The notes beneath the pieces were generated by a model. It did no database searches, was not told the origin of the DNA, and worked only from the letters and a program-made list of their open reading frames with translations. The translations under genes and the position numbers were made by a program. A stretch of 6,041 nt of DNA. Source: Bacteroidales bacterium. Lineage in GTDB: Bacteria > Bacteroidota > Bacteroidia > Bacteroidales > Bacteroidaceae. The DNA lies in contig SFJN01000161.1 of NCBI GenBank assembly GCA_004555055.1, positions 1 through 6,041 on the forward strand, in the 5' to 3' direction. How positions within the stretch are numbered: position 1 is the stretch's first letter; the number at the start of each line of letters is the position of its first letter. Below, in pieces: positions 1 through 6,037 of this stretch.

Positions 1-9
1 GCATGTTGG

Positions 10-1617
10 CTATGCCTTTTCGCAACGGCCAACTTCGTAATCCTCAATGGTGCCTGTAGCAGAGGAGAAGTTGATGCCCACAAGTATGACGGGGCGGGCA
101 TCGGAAAGGTAGGGCTTGTAATAACCTTTTGTATGGATTTGCGCCAGGGCTTCCCTGCCGGAACGGTCCAGCTTGAACTCCATCACATAGATGAAGCCGG
201 GGCATTCCACCACGCAGTCGATGTTACCCTCAGAGGTCTCTTTCTCAATATAGTGGGTATAGCTGCCCACCATCTGGAGTATCAGATAGAAGGAGGCATG
301 GAAATGACGCTCGCATTCGAACGGCATACCCTTACGCAACAGACGGTGGGAGACGGAGGCGAGGAGCGACTTCATGCGGAGGATGAAGGCCTCGGTACGA
401 CCGGCCTCAAGGTCGTCCGTGGCAGTCTGAAGCCAGTTGGAACTGCCTTCATAACTCCCACCAAAATAGTCGGAGGCCAAGACGGTGATGAAGCCGCTGC
501 GGACCTCCCTGTTCGGGAAGTCGAGAAGGTAGGTGTTGCGACGGGGATTGTAGTCCTTGATGGTCAGGTATCCGCTCTGATAAATCATCGGGAGCGGCCT
601 TTCCACATCGGCCTTGTAGTCCACGAACATCTGGGCCTCGTAGTATTTTCCCACAAGTTCGTTGATGTTCTCCTCGCAATGCGAAAGCAGACGGACAAGG
701 TAGGTCGGAGTGCCCGAGGCGAACCAGTAGTTGTCCATCCTCATCTTTGAAAGACAATTCAGGATGCTGAACGGGTTGAAGATGTCGGTCATACGGGCAC
801 TGAAATGGTAACCGTCGTATTGCGCCTTGAGCCTCTCCACCGTTTCGTCGAAGCTCAGACGCTGATATTCCGCCAGTTCGCGGATGGGACCGTCAAACAC
901 CGTGAGCAACTCATCCTGGGTGATGCCGCAAAGGGTTTCATAACGGGCATCCATACTGATGTCATTGGGCTGGTTGAAGCCGCTGAACACGCTCACCTGA
1001 GAGAATTTCGTCACACCGGTTAGGAAGACGAAGCGGAGATAAGGGTCGGCAGACTTGAAGACGCCGTAGAAACCCTTCAGCAATTCGCGGTTATAATCCT
1101 CAAGTTTCCTCGTGTTTCCATCGGTAGTGCGGATGACTACATCTGAATCGAGCACATCAAGGATGGGCTTGTCGTATTCGTCTATCAGCACCACCACCTT
1201 ACGGCCCGTCTTCTGATAGGCTTGTGCAAAGGCATATTCAAGGCGGTCACCCAATGTCTGGGCATGCGGACTCTTACCGTAACGGTCCTCTGCCGTGGCT
1301 ACAAACGTCTCCAATGTCTTGTCAAGTTCATACGGCAAGGTGAAGACCTTCGCGTTGAAGTCAATATGGAACACCGGATACTCCGCCCACTCACGCTCAA
1401 GTTTCTCGATGGCCAGTCCCTTGAACAGTTCCTTCTGACCCAAAAAGTAGCTCTTCAGCGTGGAGAGAAGCAGACTCTTCCCGAAACGTCGCGGACGGCT
1501 AAGGAAATAGACTTTTCCCTCTGTGGCAAGACGATGGACAAGGGCGGTCTTGTCTACATAGAAATAACCGTCCGTAACGATTTCGCTGAACGTCTGTATG
1601 CCGATGGGGTATTTCAT
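10..1617 (-). CDS. AAA-ATPase-like protein with C-terminal PD-(D/E)XK nuclease-type domain
   Basis: This is a complete 535-residue protein, starting at ATG 1617-1615 and ending at TAG. The N-terminal part matches the AAA-ATPase-like family common in Bacteroidota. It has a Walker A variant at residues 41-48 (RPRRFGKS), a Walker B at 141-149 (VVVLIDEYD), a sensor-like FLTGVTKFS at 198-206, and the family-typical YDGYHF (267-272) and NPFSIL (281-286). The C-terminal part carries the PD-(D/E)XK signature: Asp467 in NID, then Glu480-Phe-Lys482 in MEFKLD, followed by QIHTKGYY (493-500). The length is usual for the family and no key residue is missing. There is no signal peptide, so it is probably cytoplasmic. 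The family is widespread, often in many copies per genome, and has no firmly established function; a DNA-acting role is inferred from the nuclease fold. It lies 142 bases after gldN behind two inverted repeats and is less GC-rich than the gld genes, so it is probably not part of the secretion operon. Its start has no evident Shine-Dalgarno sequence. Confidence 0.93.
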   Translation of the reverse strand: MKYPIGIQTFSEIVTDGYFYVDKTALVHRLATEGKVYFLSRPRRFGKSLLLSTLKSYFLGQKELFKGLAIEKLEREWAEYPVFHIDFNAKVFTLPYELDKTLETFVATAEDRYGKSPHAQTLGDRLEYAFAQAYQKTGRKVVVLIDEYDKPILDVLDSDVVIRTTDGNTRKLEDYNRELLKGFYGVFKSADPYLRFVFLTGVTKFSQVSVFSGFNQPNDISMDARYETLCGITQDELLTVFDGPIRELAEYQRLSFDETVERLKAQYDGYHFSARMTDIFNPFSILNCLSKMRMDNYWFASGTPTYLVRLLSHCEENINELVGKYYEAQMFVDYKADVERPLPMIYQSGYLTIKDYNPRRNTYLLDFPNREVRSGFITVLASDYFGGSYEGSSNWLQTATDDLEAGRTEAFILRMKSLLASVSHRLLRKGMPFECERHFHASFYLILQMVGSYTHYIEKETSEGNIDCVVECPGFIYVMEFKLDRSGREALAQIHTKGYYKPYLSDARPVILVGINFSSATGTIEDYEVGRCEKA

Positions 1618-1649
1618 GGTGTAAAAAGGATGTAATGAAAATTTGCGAC

Positions 1650-1685
1650 AATGTCCGGGCCCTCATTGCGAGGGTCCGGAACATT
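1650..1685 (-). terminator. Strong inverted repeat, probable end of the gld transcript
   Basis: Arm 1650-1664 pairs with 1670-1685 around the five-base loop ATTGC. There are about 15 pairs, with one bulged A at 1681 and one non-Watson-Crick position (1659/1675) that is G-U in plus-strand RNA but C-A in minus-strand RNA. It sits between gldN and the next gene. The minus-strand sequence after the stem (TTGTCGCAAATTTT) is only partly T-rich, so it is not a textbook intrinsic terminator. It could instead be a processing or 3'-end stabilising structure. It also lies 33 bases upstream of the ATPase/nuclease start and so may fall in that gene's promoter region. Confidence 0.5.
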
Positions 1686-1721
1686 CTGTCTGCACTATTC
1701 GTATACTATGGTTCCCTTCGC

Positions 1722-1745
1722 CCTTCCTCATGTGAGAAAGGAAGG
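1722..1745 (-). terminator. Second inverted repeat just after gldN
   Basis: CCTTCC at 1722-1727 pairs perfectly with GGAAGG at 1740-1745, and the stem can extend inward by two pairs across a two-base bulge. It begins 14 bases after the gldN stop codon. No T-run follows on the minus strand, so alone it is a weak terminator candidate. With the stronger hairpin at 1650-1685 it forms a two-hairpin spacer between the secretion genes and the unrelated downstream gene. Confidence 0.3.
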
Positions 1746-1759
1746 AACTGAAGTTCGCG

Positions 1760-3358
1760 TCAGTGGCGTTCGCGGCGTACAGTGATGGTGCCGGACTTTG
1801 CCGAGGTGGTCTTCGTCTTCGCCGGTTTGGCCGTCTTGGGTTTGGCCGTCTTGGCTGCCGGAGTCTTCTTTGCAGTAGAGGACTTCGTCGTGGTGGTACG
1901 GCGCGAATTGCCGGTCGTCGTGGTGCGGCGCGACGTGGTCGTCTTGGCGCTCTTTGCCTTCTCGCCCTCCTTCACGTTGGGAGCGTCCACACCTTCGGGG
2001 TTGGGATATTCGTAGGTGATTTCTATGGGTTTGCCCTCGCGGTCGAGCAACGGCTCGCCCTTTTCATTGACGGCGAAGCCGCGGTCGTTGACGAGGACGG
2101 TCACCATGCGGTTGTCCTTCTTCAGGTTTTCGGGCGAGGCCACAGCCACACTGTCAGCCACGGCAAAGGCGATGCGGCGACCTTGGGCATCTACAAGCCG
2201 GCCGTCGGCGTCGCGGGTGATGAGGAGTCCGGCGGTATCGGTGACGGCCTGACCGAAGACATTCTTCACCGAATCCCGGCGATGGCCCCACACATGGTCT
2301 TCGAAGCGCGAAAGTTCCTTCTCGATGCGCTCGCGTTCCTTGGCCTGCGCCGCATCGTCTTCGGCATACTGCGCGATGATGCGGTCCTGCAGGTTGGTGG
2401 TCTTGTAGATATCGCCTGTATAGCGGTTCATGGTGAAATAGTCGTCGGCACTGATGACGGAGGCATTGTTGATGCTCGAACCCATCAGCGAGAGTTTGGC
2501 GAGATAGGGGGCAGCCTCCTCATAGTTTACCCAGAAGAGGGGGATACGCTGCATGTCGCTCTCCCCGAACTCGTTGGTTCCGCTCACCATCACGGGGCAG
2601 AGGGCGGTGACCTTTGTACGGAACGATGCGGTATGCTGGTCATAGACGACGCTTTCCTTGACGAAGTAGAGTTTTACCTCTTCCGAGGGGAGGTCAGCAT
2701 CGTTCACGCGAATCTTGCCGTCGCTGCTCTCGTAATAGATATTGTAGGTGTCCATGATCTTCTTCCCCTTCAGCTGGTGGGCCTCGTCGAAATGCTCGTT
2801 GGCGTCAAGGGTATACTCATAGGCCTTGATGTTTCCGCGGAGAATCTGGCGGAAGAGGTAGACGAAGAGGTTCTGCCGTCCGCCGGAGGGTGTCACGGGA
2901 TAGTAGAGTGCGGCGTTCTCCTCCTTCGTCAGGTCGATGGAGCGGTATATGTCTCTCCGCCATGCGGCATCGTCGGGAACGTTTGCTGCGGTGGGGAATT
3001 CGCGTATCGAACCGCCTGCGGCCGGCTTGTTCACCACTCCGGTATTGCGGCGTGCCTGCGGCCGGTTGGCGGGAGTGGCGGTGGTGTTCTGTCGCGCTTG
3101 CGGCCGTGCGGGCTGCGACTGTGTCCGGGCATTGCGCGTCGGCATGCCGCTCCTCGACACTTGCTCTGCGGGGGGCGTGGCCTCGCCGTCGTCCGTCACT
3201 CTGGTACGTGCCGTCACAGGACTCGACATGGGGTCACGGGCCGGAGCGGTATTTTCGGTCTTGTCCTTTTTGCCCATCGAACGCCGGGCGGGCAGTTGTG
3301 CCGATGCGGCCAGCACACCTGCGAAGAAGGCAAGGAGAATGATGCGATATGCTTTCAT
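1760..3358 (-). CDS. gldN: GldN/PorN, periplasmic ring component of the type IX secretion system, with long C-terminal extension
   Basis: This 532-residue protein starts at ATG 3358 and stops with TGA. Residues 1-20 are a Sec signal peptide (hydrophobic IILLAFFAGVLAASA, probable cleavage after ASA before Gln21), so it is periplasmic. Residues about 22-118 are a Pro/Gln/Arg/Thr-rich linker with RPQAR repeated at 85-89 and 99-103. The GldN core spans about 130-358, including WRRDIYRSIDL, RNTxxYYP-like ALYYPV (150-155), IPLFWVNYEE (272-281) and the closing RFEDHVWGH (351-359). In the family GldN binds the lipoprotein GldK, and together they form a ring under the outer membrane that meets the GldM arm. 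Family members are usually about 300-360 residues. This one adds about 170: glycine-turn repeat units (366-445), then a basic Thr/Lys/Ala/Arg tail (467-532). Context directly after gldM confirms the assignment. The spacer before it is 91 bases and shows no Shine-Dalgarno sequence. Confidence 0.94.
   Translation of the reverse strand: MKAYRIILLAFFAGVLAASAQLPARRSMGKKDKTENTAPARDPMSSPVTARTRVTDDGEATPPAEQVSRSGMPTRNARTQSQPARPQARQNTTATPANRPQARRNTGVVNKPAAGGSIREFPTAANVPDDAAWRRDIYRSIDLTKEENAALYYPVTPSGGRQNLFVYLFRQILRGNIKAYEYTLDANEHFDEAHQLKGKKIMDTYNIYYESSDGKIRVNDADLPSEEVKLYFVKESVVYDQHTASFRTKVTALCPVMVSGTNEFGESDMQRIPLFWVNYEEAAPYLAKLSLMGSSINNASVISADDYFTMNRYTGDIYKTTNLQDRIIAQYAEDDAAQAKERERIEKELSRFEDHVWGHRRDSVKNVFGQAVTDTAGLLITRDADGRLVDAQGRRIAFAVADSVAVASPENLKKDNRMVTVLVNDRGFAVNEKGEPLLDREGKPIEITYEYPNPEGVDAPNVKEGEKAKSAKTTTSRRTTTTGNSRRTTTTKSSTAKKTPAAKTAKPKTAKPAKTKTTSAKSGTITVRRERH
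1825..1854 (-). repeat. Perfect 15-base tandem duplication in the gldN tail
   Basis: The 15-base unit at 1825-1839 is repeated exactly at 1840-1854. On the coding strand it is in frame and encodes KTAKP twice. Being a multiple of three, gain or loss of a unit would lengthen or shorten the basic tail without a frameshift. Confidence 0.9.
1887..1934 (-). repeat. Imperfect in-frame repeat encoding SRRTTTT units
   Basis: Bases 1887-1907 and 1914-1934 match at 18 of 21 positions with a 27-base period. On the coding strand the two copies encode SRRTTTT at residues 476-482 and 485-491 of GldN. The 27-base period preserves frame. Confidence 0.75.
2024..2263 (-). repeat. Seven [D/N]xxGxx(V/I/L) units in the GldN extension
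   Basis: Residues 366-445 contain NVFGQAV (366-372), DTAGLLI (374-380), DADGRLV (383-389) and DAQGRRI (390-396), then, after 27 residues, NDRGFAV (424-430), NEKGEPL (431-437) and DREGKPI (439-445). Every unit has Asp/Asn at position 1, Gly at position 4 and a hydrophobic residue at position 7. This suggests successive tight turns joining short beta strands. The match to any named repeat family is not established from sequence reading alone. Confidence 0.7.
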
Positions 3359-3373
3359 AGGGAAAGGATGAAC

Positions 3374-3396
3374 GGTGGGAATTCATAGGACCCACC
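3374..3396 (-). promoter_or_regulatory. Hairpin in the gldN leader
   Basis: GGTGGG (3374-3379) pairs perfectly with CCCACC (3391-3396) around an 11-base loop. It lies 15 bases upstream of the gldN ATG and no T-run follows it on the minus strand, so it is not an intrinsic terminator. It could affect translation initiation or mRNA stability. The role is inference, and a six-pair stem can arise by chance. Confidence 0.3.
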
Positions 3397-3410
3397 TTTA
3401 ATATATATAA
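3397..3410 (-). promoter_or_regulatory. All-A/T tract in the gldM-gldN spacer, possible promoter element
   Basis: Fourteen consecutive A/T bases stand out in GC-rich surroundings, about 40 bases before the gldN start. They could form the melting region of a promoter giving gldN extra transcription. The match to the Bacteroidota -7 consensus (TAnnTTTG) is only partial (TATATTAA) and no clear TTTG-type -33 box was found, so this is weak. Confidence 0.2.
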
Positions 3411-3449
3411 GGGGATTTGGAAACCTTATGATAGGGGGATGTCGGAACT

Positions 3450-5003
3450 TTAGTTCACAATCACTTCAAGGGCTCCGGGCAGGGTGCGCTCGATGCCGTC
3501 AGGACCAATGGCGCGTACCGAACTGATATAGAAGCGTTTGCCCTTGTTCAGGGTGCGCATCAGGTCGCGCTGGGCATCGGTGAAGTTGGCACCTGCCGAC
3601 TTTTCGGGACGGACGTTGCCCATACGGTCGAAGAACACGCATTCGAAGGAGAGGACCTTGAAGGGGATGTTGAGCAGACCGTCGTCGATGGCGGCTCCGA
3701 GGGCTTTGGCGCCTACGATGTTGCCTTTGGCAATGCGGCCGCCGCGGAACATGTCGTCGCCCACCTGGATGTAGGCTGTGGGGTCGGGGAGCTTGCGGAC
3801 CTTGAACGAGAATTTGCCCATGGGTTGCTGCTTCCCGTTCACCACACCGTGGATGTCGAAGGTGACGTCCTGGCCCACTTTGGCGGGACGTGCCACATAG
3901 TGTCCGTCGCCTTTCGGGGTCAGCTGACCGCCGGTCATGCTCACGCTGATCTTGTCGCTGCTCACACCGGAGGCACTGATGGAGATGGGGTTGTCGAAAC
4001 CGGCATAGAGGACGTTCATCAGGTCGGCGGCCACCGTGGCGCCGCTGGGGGGTGCGATGACGTTGTAGTGCTGTTTGAAGTCGCGGCGGATGATTTCGCC
4101 GGCGGCGTTGGGCATCATGATGTATCCGGCAAAGTCGTACTCCCCGGGACCGCCTACGCGGAAGTTGTAGCTGCCGTCGGAGGCTATCTTACGGCCGTTG
4201 ACGTAGATTTCCGGACGCTGGGTGGTATCGACGGCGGCCATGAAGATGCGGCTTCTGAACTCGTCGCCGGGGAAGAGGGTGGTCTGCTCGGGCAGGCAGT
4301 AGGCGCCGAGCTCGTTCACGCGGATGTCCTTGACGTCAACGTTCGATATCAGACTGTGGAGCACCTCGCTCTCTGCCTTGCGCACGTCGCTCTCGAGTTT
4401 CGAGAGCATGGTGACGGCGGCAATGGCGGGCATGGTCTCGAACATGTATTCCTGCCAGGCCTTATCGCGGTTTTCGGCGGTCTTGGGCACCTCGGTACTC
4501 AGGTTCGATGCGATGATGGCGCGCTGCCGGGGGTCGGTGACGTAGCCGAGGATGAACTTGCGGTATTTGTTGATTTCCTCGTAGAGGCGCCGGCCGTGCT
4601 TCTTCGGACCGTTCAGCATGACGGCGTCCGAGGCGTTGAGGTCGTCCTTGTTCTCCAGGGCCTGGGGGTTGCCGTCCTTGCCGTCGGCCTCGCGGGCGAT
4701 GGCCCATTTCAGCAGGTCGGCATAGGCGCAGAGGGAGTCGGAGGCCGACTTTACGCCACGGGCCTTTTCAAACCAGGGTCCTACCTTCGCAGGATTGGTC
4801 TGCATCTGCTGCTTGAAGTCTTCGTATATAGCCAAGTTCTCCTTCTCGGCGTTCGAGGTGCTCCGTTCCAGGCTGTCGCTCACCACGGAGAGGCCCTTGA
4901 GCACGTCGGTCGAGACGTTGAGCGCCAGCATGGCCGTCAGCACGACGTACATGAGGTTGATCATGCGCTGGCGCGGAGAGACCGGGTTTTTCTTTACTCC
5001 CAT
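3450..5003 (-). CDS. gldM: GldM/PorM, periplasmic arm of the type IX secretion motor
   Basis: From ATG 5003-5001 this is a 517-residue protein ending with TAA. The N-terminus MGVKKNPVSPRQRMINLMYV is the family hallmark: a short cytoplasmic segment with SPRQRMINLMY followed by one membrane helix at about 15-31 (ending MLALNVS). The rest is periplasmic. A mainly helical domain runs to about residue 222, followed by three beta-rich domains at about 224-315, 318-404 and 408-517, matching the D1-D4 layout known for PorM. In the family GldM forms a dimer whose helices sit within a GldL pentamer, and its far end contacts the GldK-GldN ring, passing proton-driven motion to the outer membrane. The reading frame extends 19 codons further to a TTG at 5060, but ATG 5003 gives the conserved N-terminus and usual length (about 515), so it is preferred. 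Neither start has a Shine-Dalgarno sequence. Confidence 0.97.
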   Translation of the reverse strand: MGVKKNPVSPRQRMINLMYVVLTAMLALNVSTDVLKGLSVVSDSLERSTSNAEKENLAIYEDFKQQMQTNPAKVGPWFEKARGVKSASDSLCAYADLLKWAIAREADGKDGNPQALENKDDLNASDAVMLNGPKKHGRRLYEEINKYRKFILGYVTDPRQRAIIASNLSTEVPKTAENRDKAWQEYMFETMPAIAAVTMLSKLESDVRKAESEVLHSLISNVDVKDIRVNELGAYCLPEQTTLFPGDEFRSRIFMAAVDTTQRPEIYVNGRKIASDGSYNFRVGGPGEYDFAGYIMMPNAAGEIIRRDFKQHYNVIAPPSGATVAADLMNVLYAGFDNPISISASGVSSDKISVSMTGGQLTPKGDGHYVARPAKVGQDVTFDIHGVVNGKQQPMGKFSFKVRKLPDPTAYIQVGDDMFRGGRIAKGNIVGAKALGAAIDDGLLNIPFKVLSFECVFFDRMGNVRPEKSAGANFTDAQRDLMRTLNKGKRFYISSVRAIGPDGIERTLPGALEVIVN

Positions 5004-5040
5004 ATTGCGGTTGGGGTCATTATAGTTTGGTTCGGAGGGT

Positions 5041-5058
5041 GCGGCAGCTGCTGGCCGC
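5041..5058 (-). promoter_or_regulatory. Small GC-rich hairpin in the gldL-gldM spacer
   Basis: On the coding strand GCGGC pairs with GCCGC; one further A-T pair forms past a bulged C, leaving a five-base loop. It begins nine bases after the gldL stop and ends 37 bases before the gldM ATG. No T-run follows, so it is not a terminator. It could protect the gldL end of the message or modulate gldM translation, which is inference. Confidence 0.3.
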
Positions 5059-5067
5059 AACGTCCTG

Positions 5068-6009
5068 TTATTCTTCTACAGTGGTCTGGGGTGCAGACTG
5101 TGGCATGGCACCCATGGGGTTGGTCATGATGGAGAGCTGCTGCATCATGCGGGCATAGATGCTGTTCACCTCTTCTATCTTGGCAGCCAGCTGGCGGGTC
5201 TGCTCGTTGATGTCCTCGATGGTGGTCACCTGGCGGCTGATGCTGGCGAAGTGGAGGTCGTAGACCTTGTTGATGCCGATGAGGGTGCGGTTCAGGTTTT
5301 CCATCTCCTGCGAGTCGCGTGTCAGGCGCGCGCTCTGCTCATCCACCTTTCCGAGGGTTTCGGTCAGGGTTTCGAGCTTTTCGATGTAGTCCTTCGTGGC
5401 GGCTTCCATCTCGGGCGACAGTACGGCCTGTGCGCGGCGCAGAAGTTCGTCGTTCGCCAGACGGATGATGGTGGCAAGCTTGTCGGCCTGCTGCTCCACG
5501 GTGGCCTCGCCTTCGGGGGTGTCGTAGATTTCGTCGATGGCCTGACGGATGGGGTCAGCGGGGGCGGAGGCGGGGGTGTCGGTGTCGGCATCGATGCCTT
5601 GCCCGGTTCCGCCACCGATGATGATGGTGCCGCCTGCCACTCCACCGCCCATCACGGGCACGGTCTGCGGGGCACTGCCGCCGGAAACGGCGGACTGCTG
5701 CACACCAACTTCGGCCGATTCTTCGGCGGCGACAATCTCTTCGTCGGTCTCAAAGTCGGCGGGGAGTTCCTTACCTACGGAGTTCTTGTCGAAGGGGCGG
5801 TCGAAGGCCTGGAGGAAGAACACGAAGGCTTCGGTACCCATACCCAGGAAGAGCATGAGGTTGCCGCCGGGAAGGTGGGTAAGTTTGAAGAGGGCACCGA
5901 GGATTACCACCGATGCGCCCCAGGAATAGGCGTAGTTGAGGAAGGTCTGGCCCGGCACACTGTCGATCCAGTGCTGCATGCGGGTGACGGGATTGAGTTT
6001 GAAGGCCAT
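5068..6009 (-). CDS. gldL: GldL/PorL, inner-membrane proton-channel subunit of the type IX secretion motor
   Basis: This 313-residue protein starts at ATG 6009 and stops with TAA. A short amphipathic N-terminus (1-22) precedes two membrane helices, about 24-43 (NYAYSWGASVVILGALFK) and about 50-69 (LMLFLGMGTEAFVFFLQAF), joined by a tight THLPGG turn. Residues matching the proposed proton-path positions of GldL are present: Tyr28, Lys42, His45 and Glu60 within the second helix. A second acidic site is Asp70, where Flavobacterium GldL has Glu. After the helices come an acidic stretch (81-100), a Gly-rich linker (119-140) and a predicted cytoplasmic coiled coil (about 170-293). In the family five GldL surround two GldM helices and use the proton gradient to drive rotation. 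It is followed 64 bases later by gldM; gldK is expected immediately upstream, beyond the window. The alignment of functional residues is by eye from remembered family sequences. Confidence 0.95.
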   Translation of the reverse strand: MAFKLNPVTRMQHWIDSVPGQTFLNYAYSWGASVVILGALFKLTHLPGGNLMLFLGMGTEAFVFFLQAFDRPFDKNSVGKELPADFETDEEIVAAEESAEVGVQQSAVSGGSAPQTVPVMGGGVAGGTIIIGGGTGQGIDADTDTPASAPADPIRQAIDEIYDTPEGEATVEQQADKLATIIRLANDELLRRAQAVLSPEMEAATKDYIEKLETLTETLGKVDEQSARLTRDSQEMENLNRTLIGINKVYDLHFASISRQVTTIEDINEQTRQLAAKIEEVNSIYARMMQQLSIMTNPMGAMPQSAPQTTVEE

Positions 6010-6029
6010 ATCTTGATGATTGATGGGTC

Positions 6030-6037
6030 GGGGGGGG
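6030..6037 (-). repeat. Homopolymer of eight C upstream of gldL
   Basis: Eight consecutive C (coding strand) lie 20 bases before the gldL ATG, within a very C-rich context at the window edge. No stop codon in any minus-strand frame occurs between the window edge and the gldL start, so the end of the preceding gene (expected gldK) must be further out unless it overlaps gldL. Confidence 0.6.

Noticed and set aside
133..750. Plus-strand open frame opposite the nuclease-ATPase gene
   Set aside because: It lies over the C-terminal nuclease domain, whose catalytic motifs are intact on the minus strand; no independent support for a gene.
3384..3386. An out-of-frame ATG upstream of the gldN start
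   Set aside because: It opens a different frame running into gldN, with no signal peptide or family similarity and no ribosome binding site.
1763..3388. Long plus-strand open frame (541 codons) opposite gldN
   Set aside because: It is an exact antisense shadow of a GC-rich gene; the minus-strand product has a signal peptide and a recognisable GldN core, while the plus-strand translation has no recognisable domain.
5016..5021. TATAAT on the minus strand just before gldM
   Set aside because: It matches the enterobacterial -10 box, but Bacteroidota promoters use a different -7 consensus, and the site is only 12 bases from the ATG with no paired upstream box.
3825..5129. Long plus-strand open frame (434 codons) opposite gldM
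   Set aside because: It mirrors gldM and crosses the gldL-gldM boundary. The translation is rich in Val/Gly/His with no family features, as expected from antisense of GC-biased codons.
5590..5655. Gly-rich stretch in GldL as a possible frameshift or extra membrane segment
   Set aside because: The frame is continuous into the coiled coil, and the glycines and acidic flanks fit a flexible cytoplasmic linker; it is too short and glycine-rich for a convincing membrane helix.
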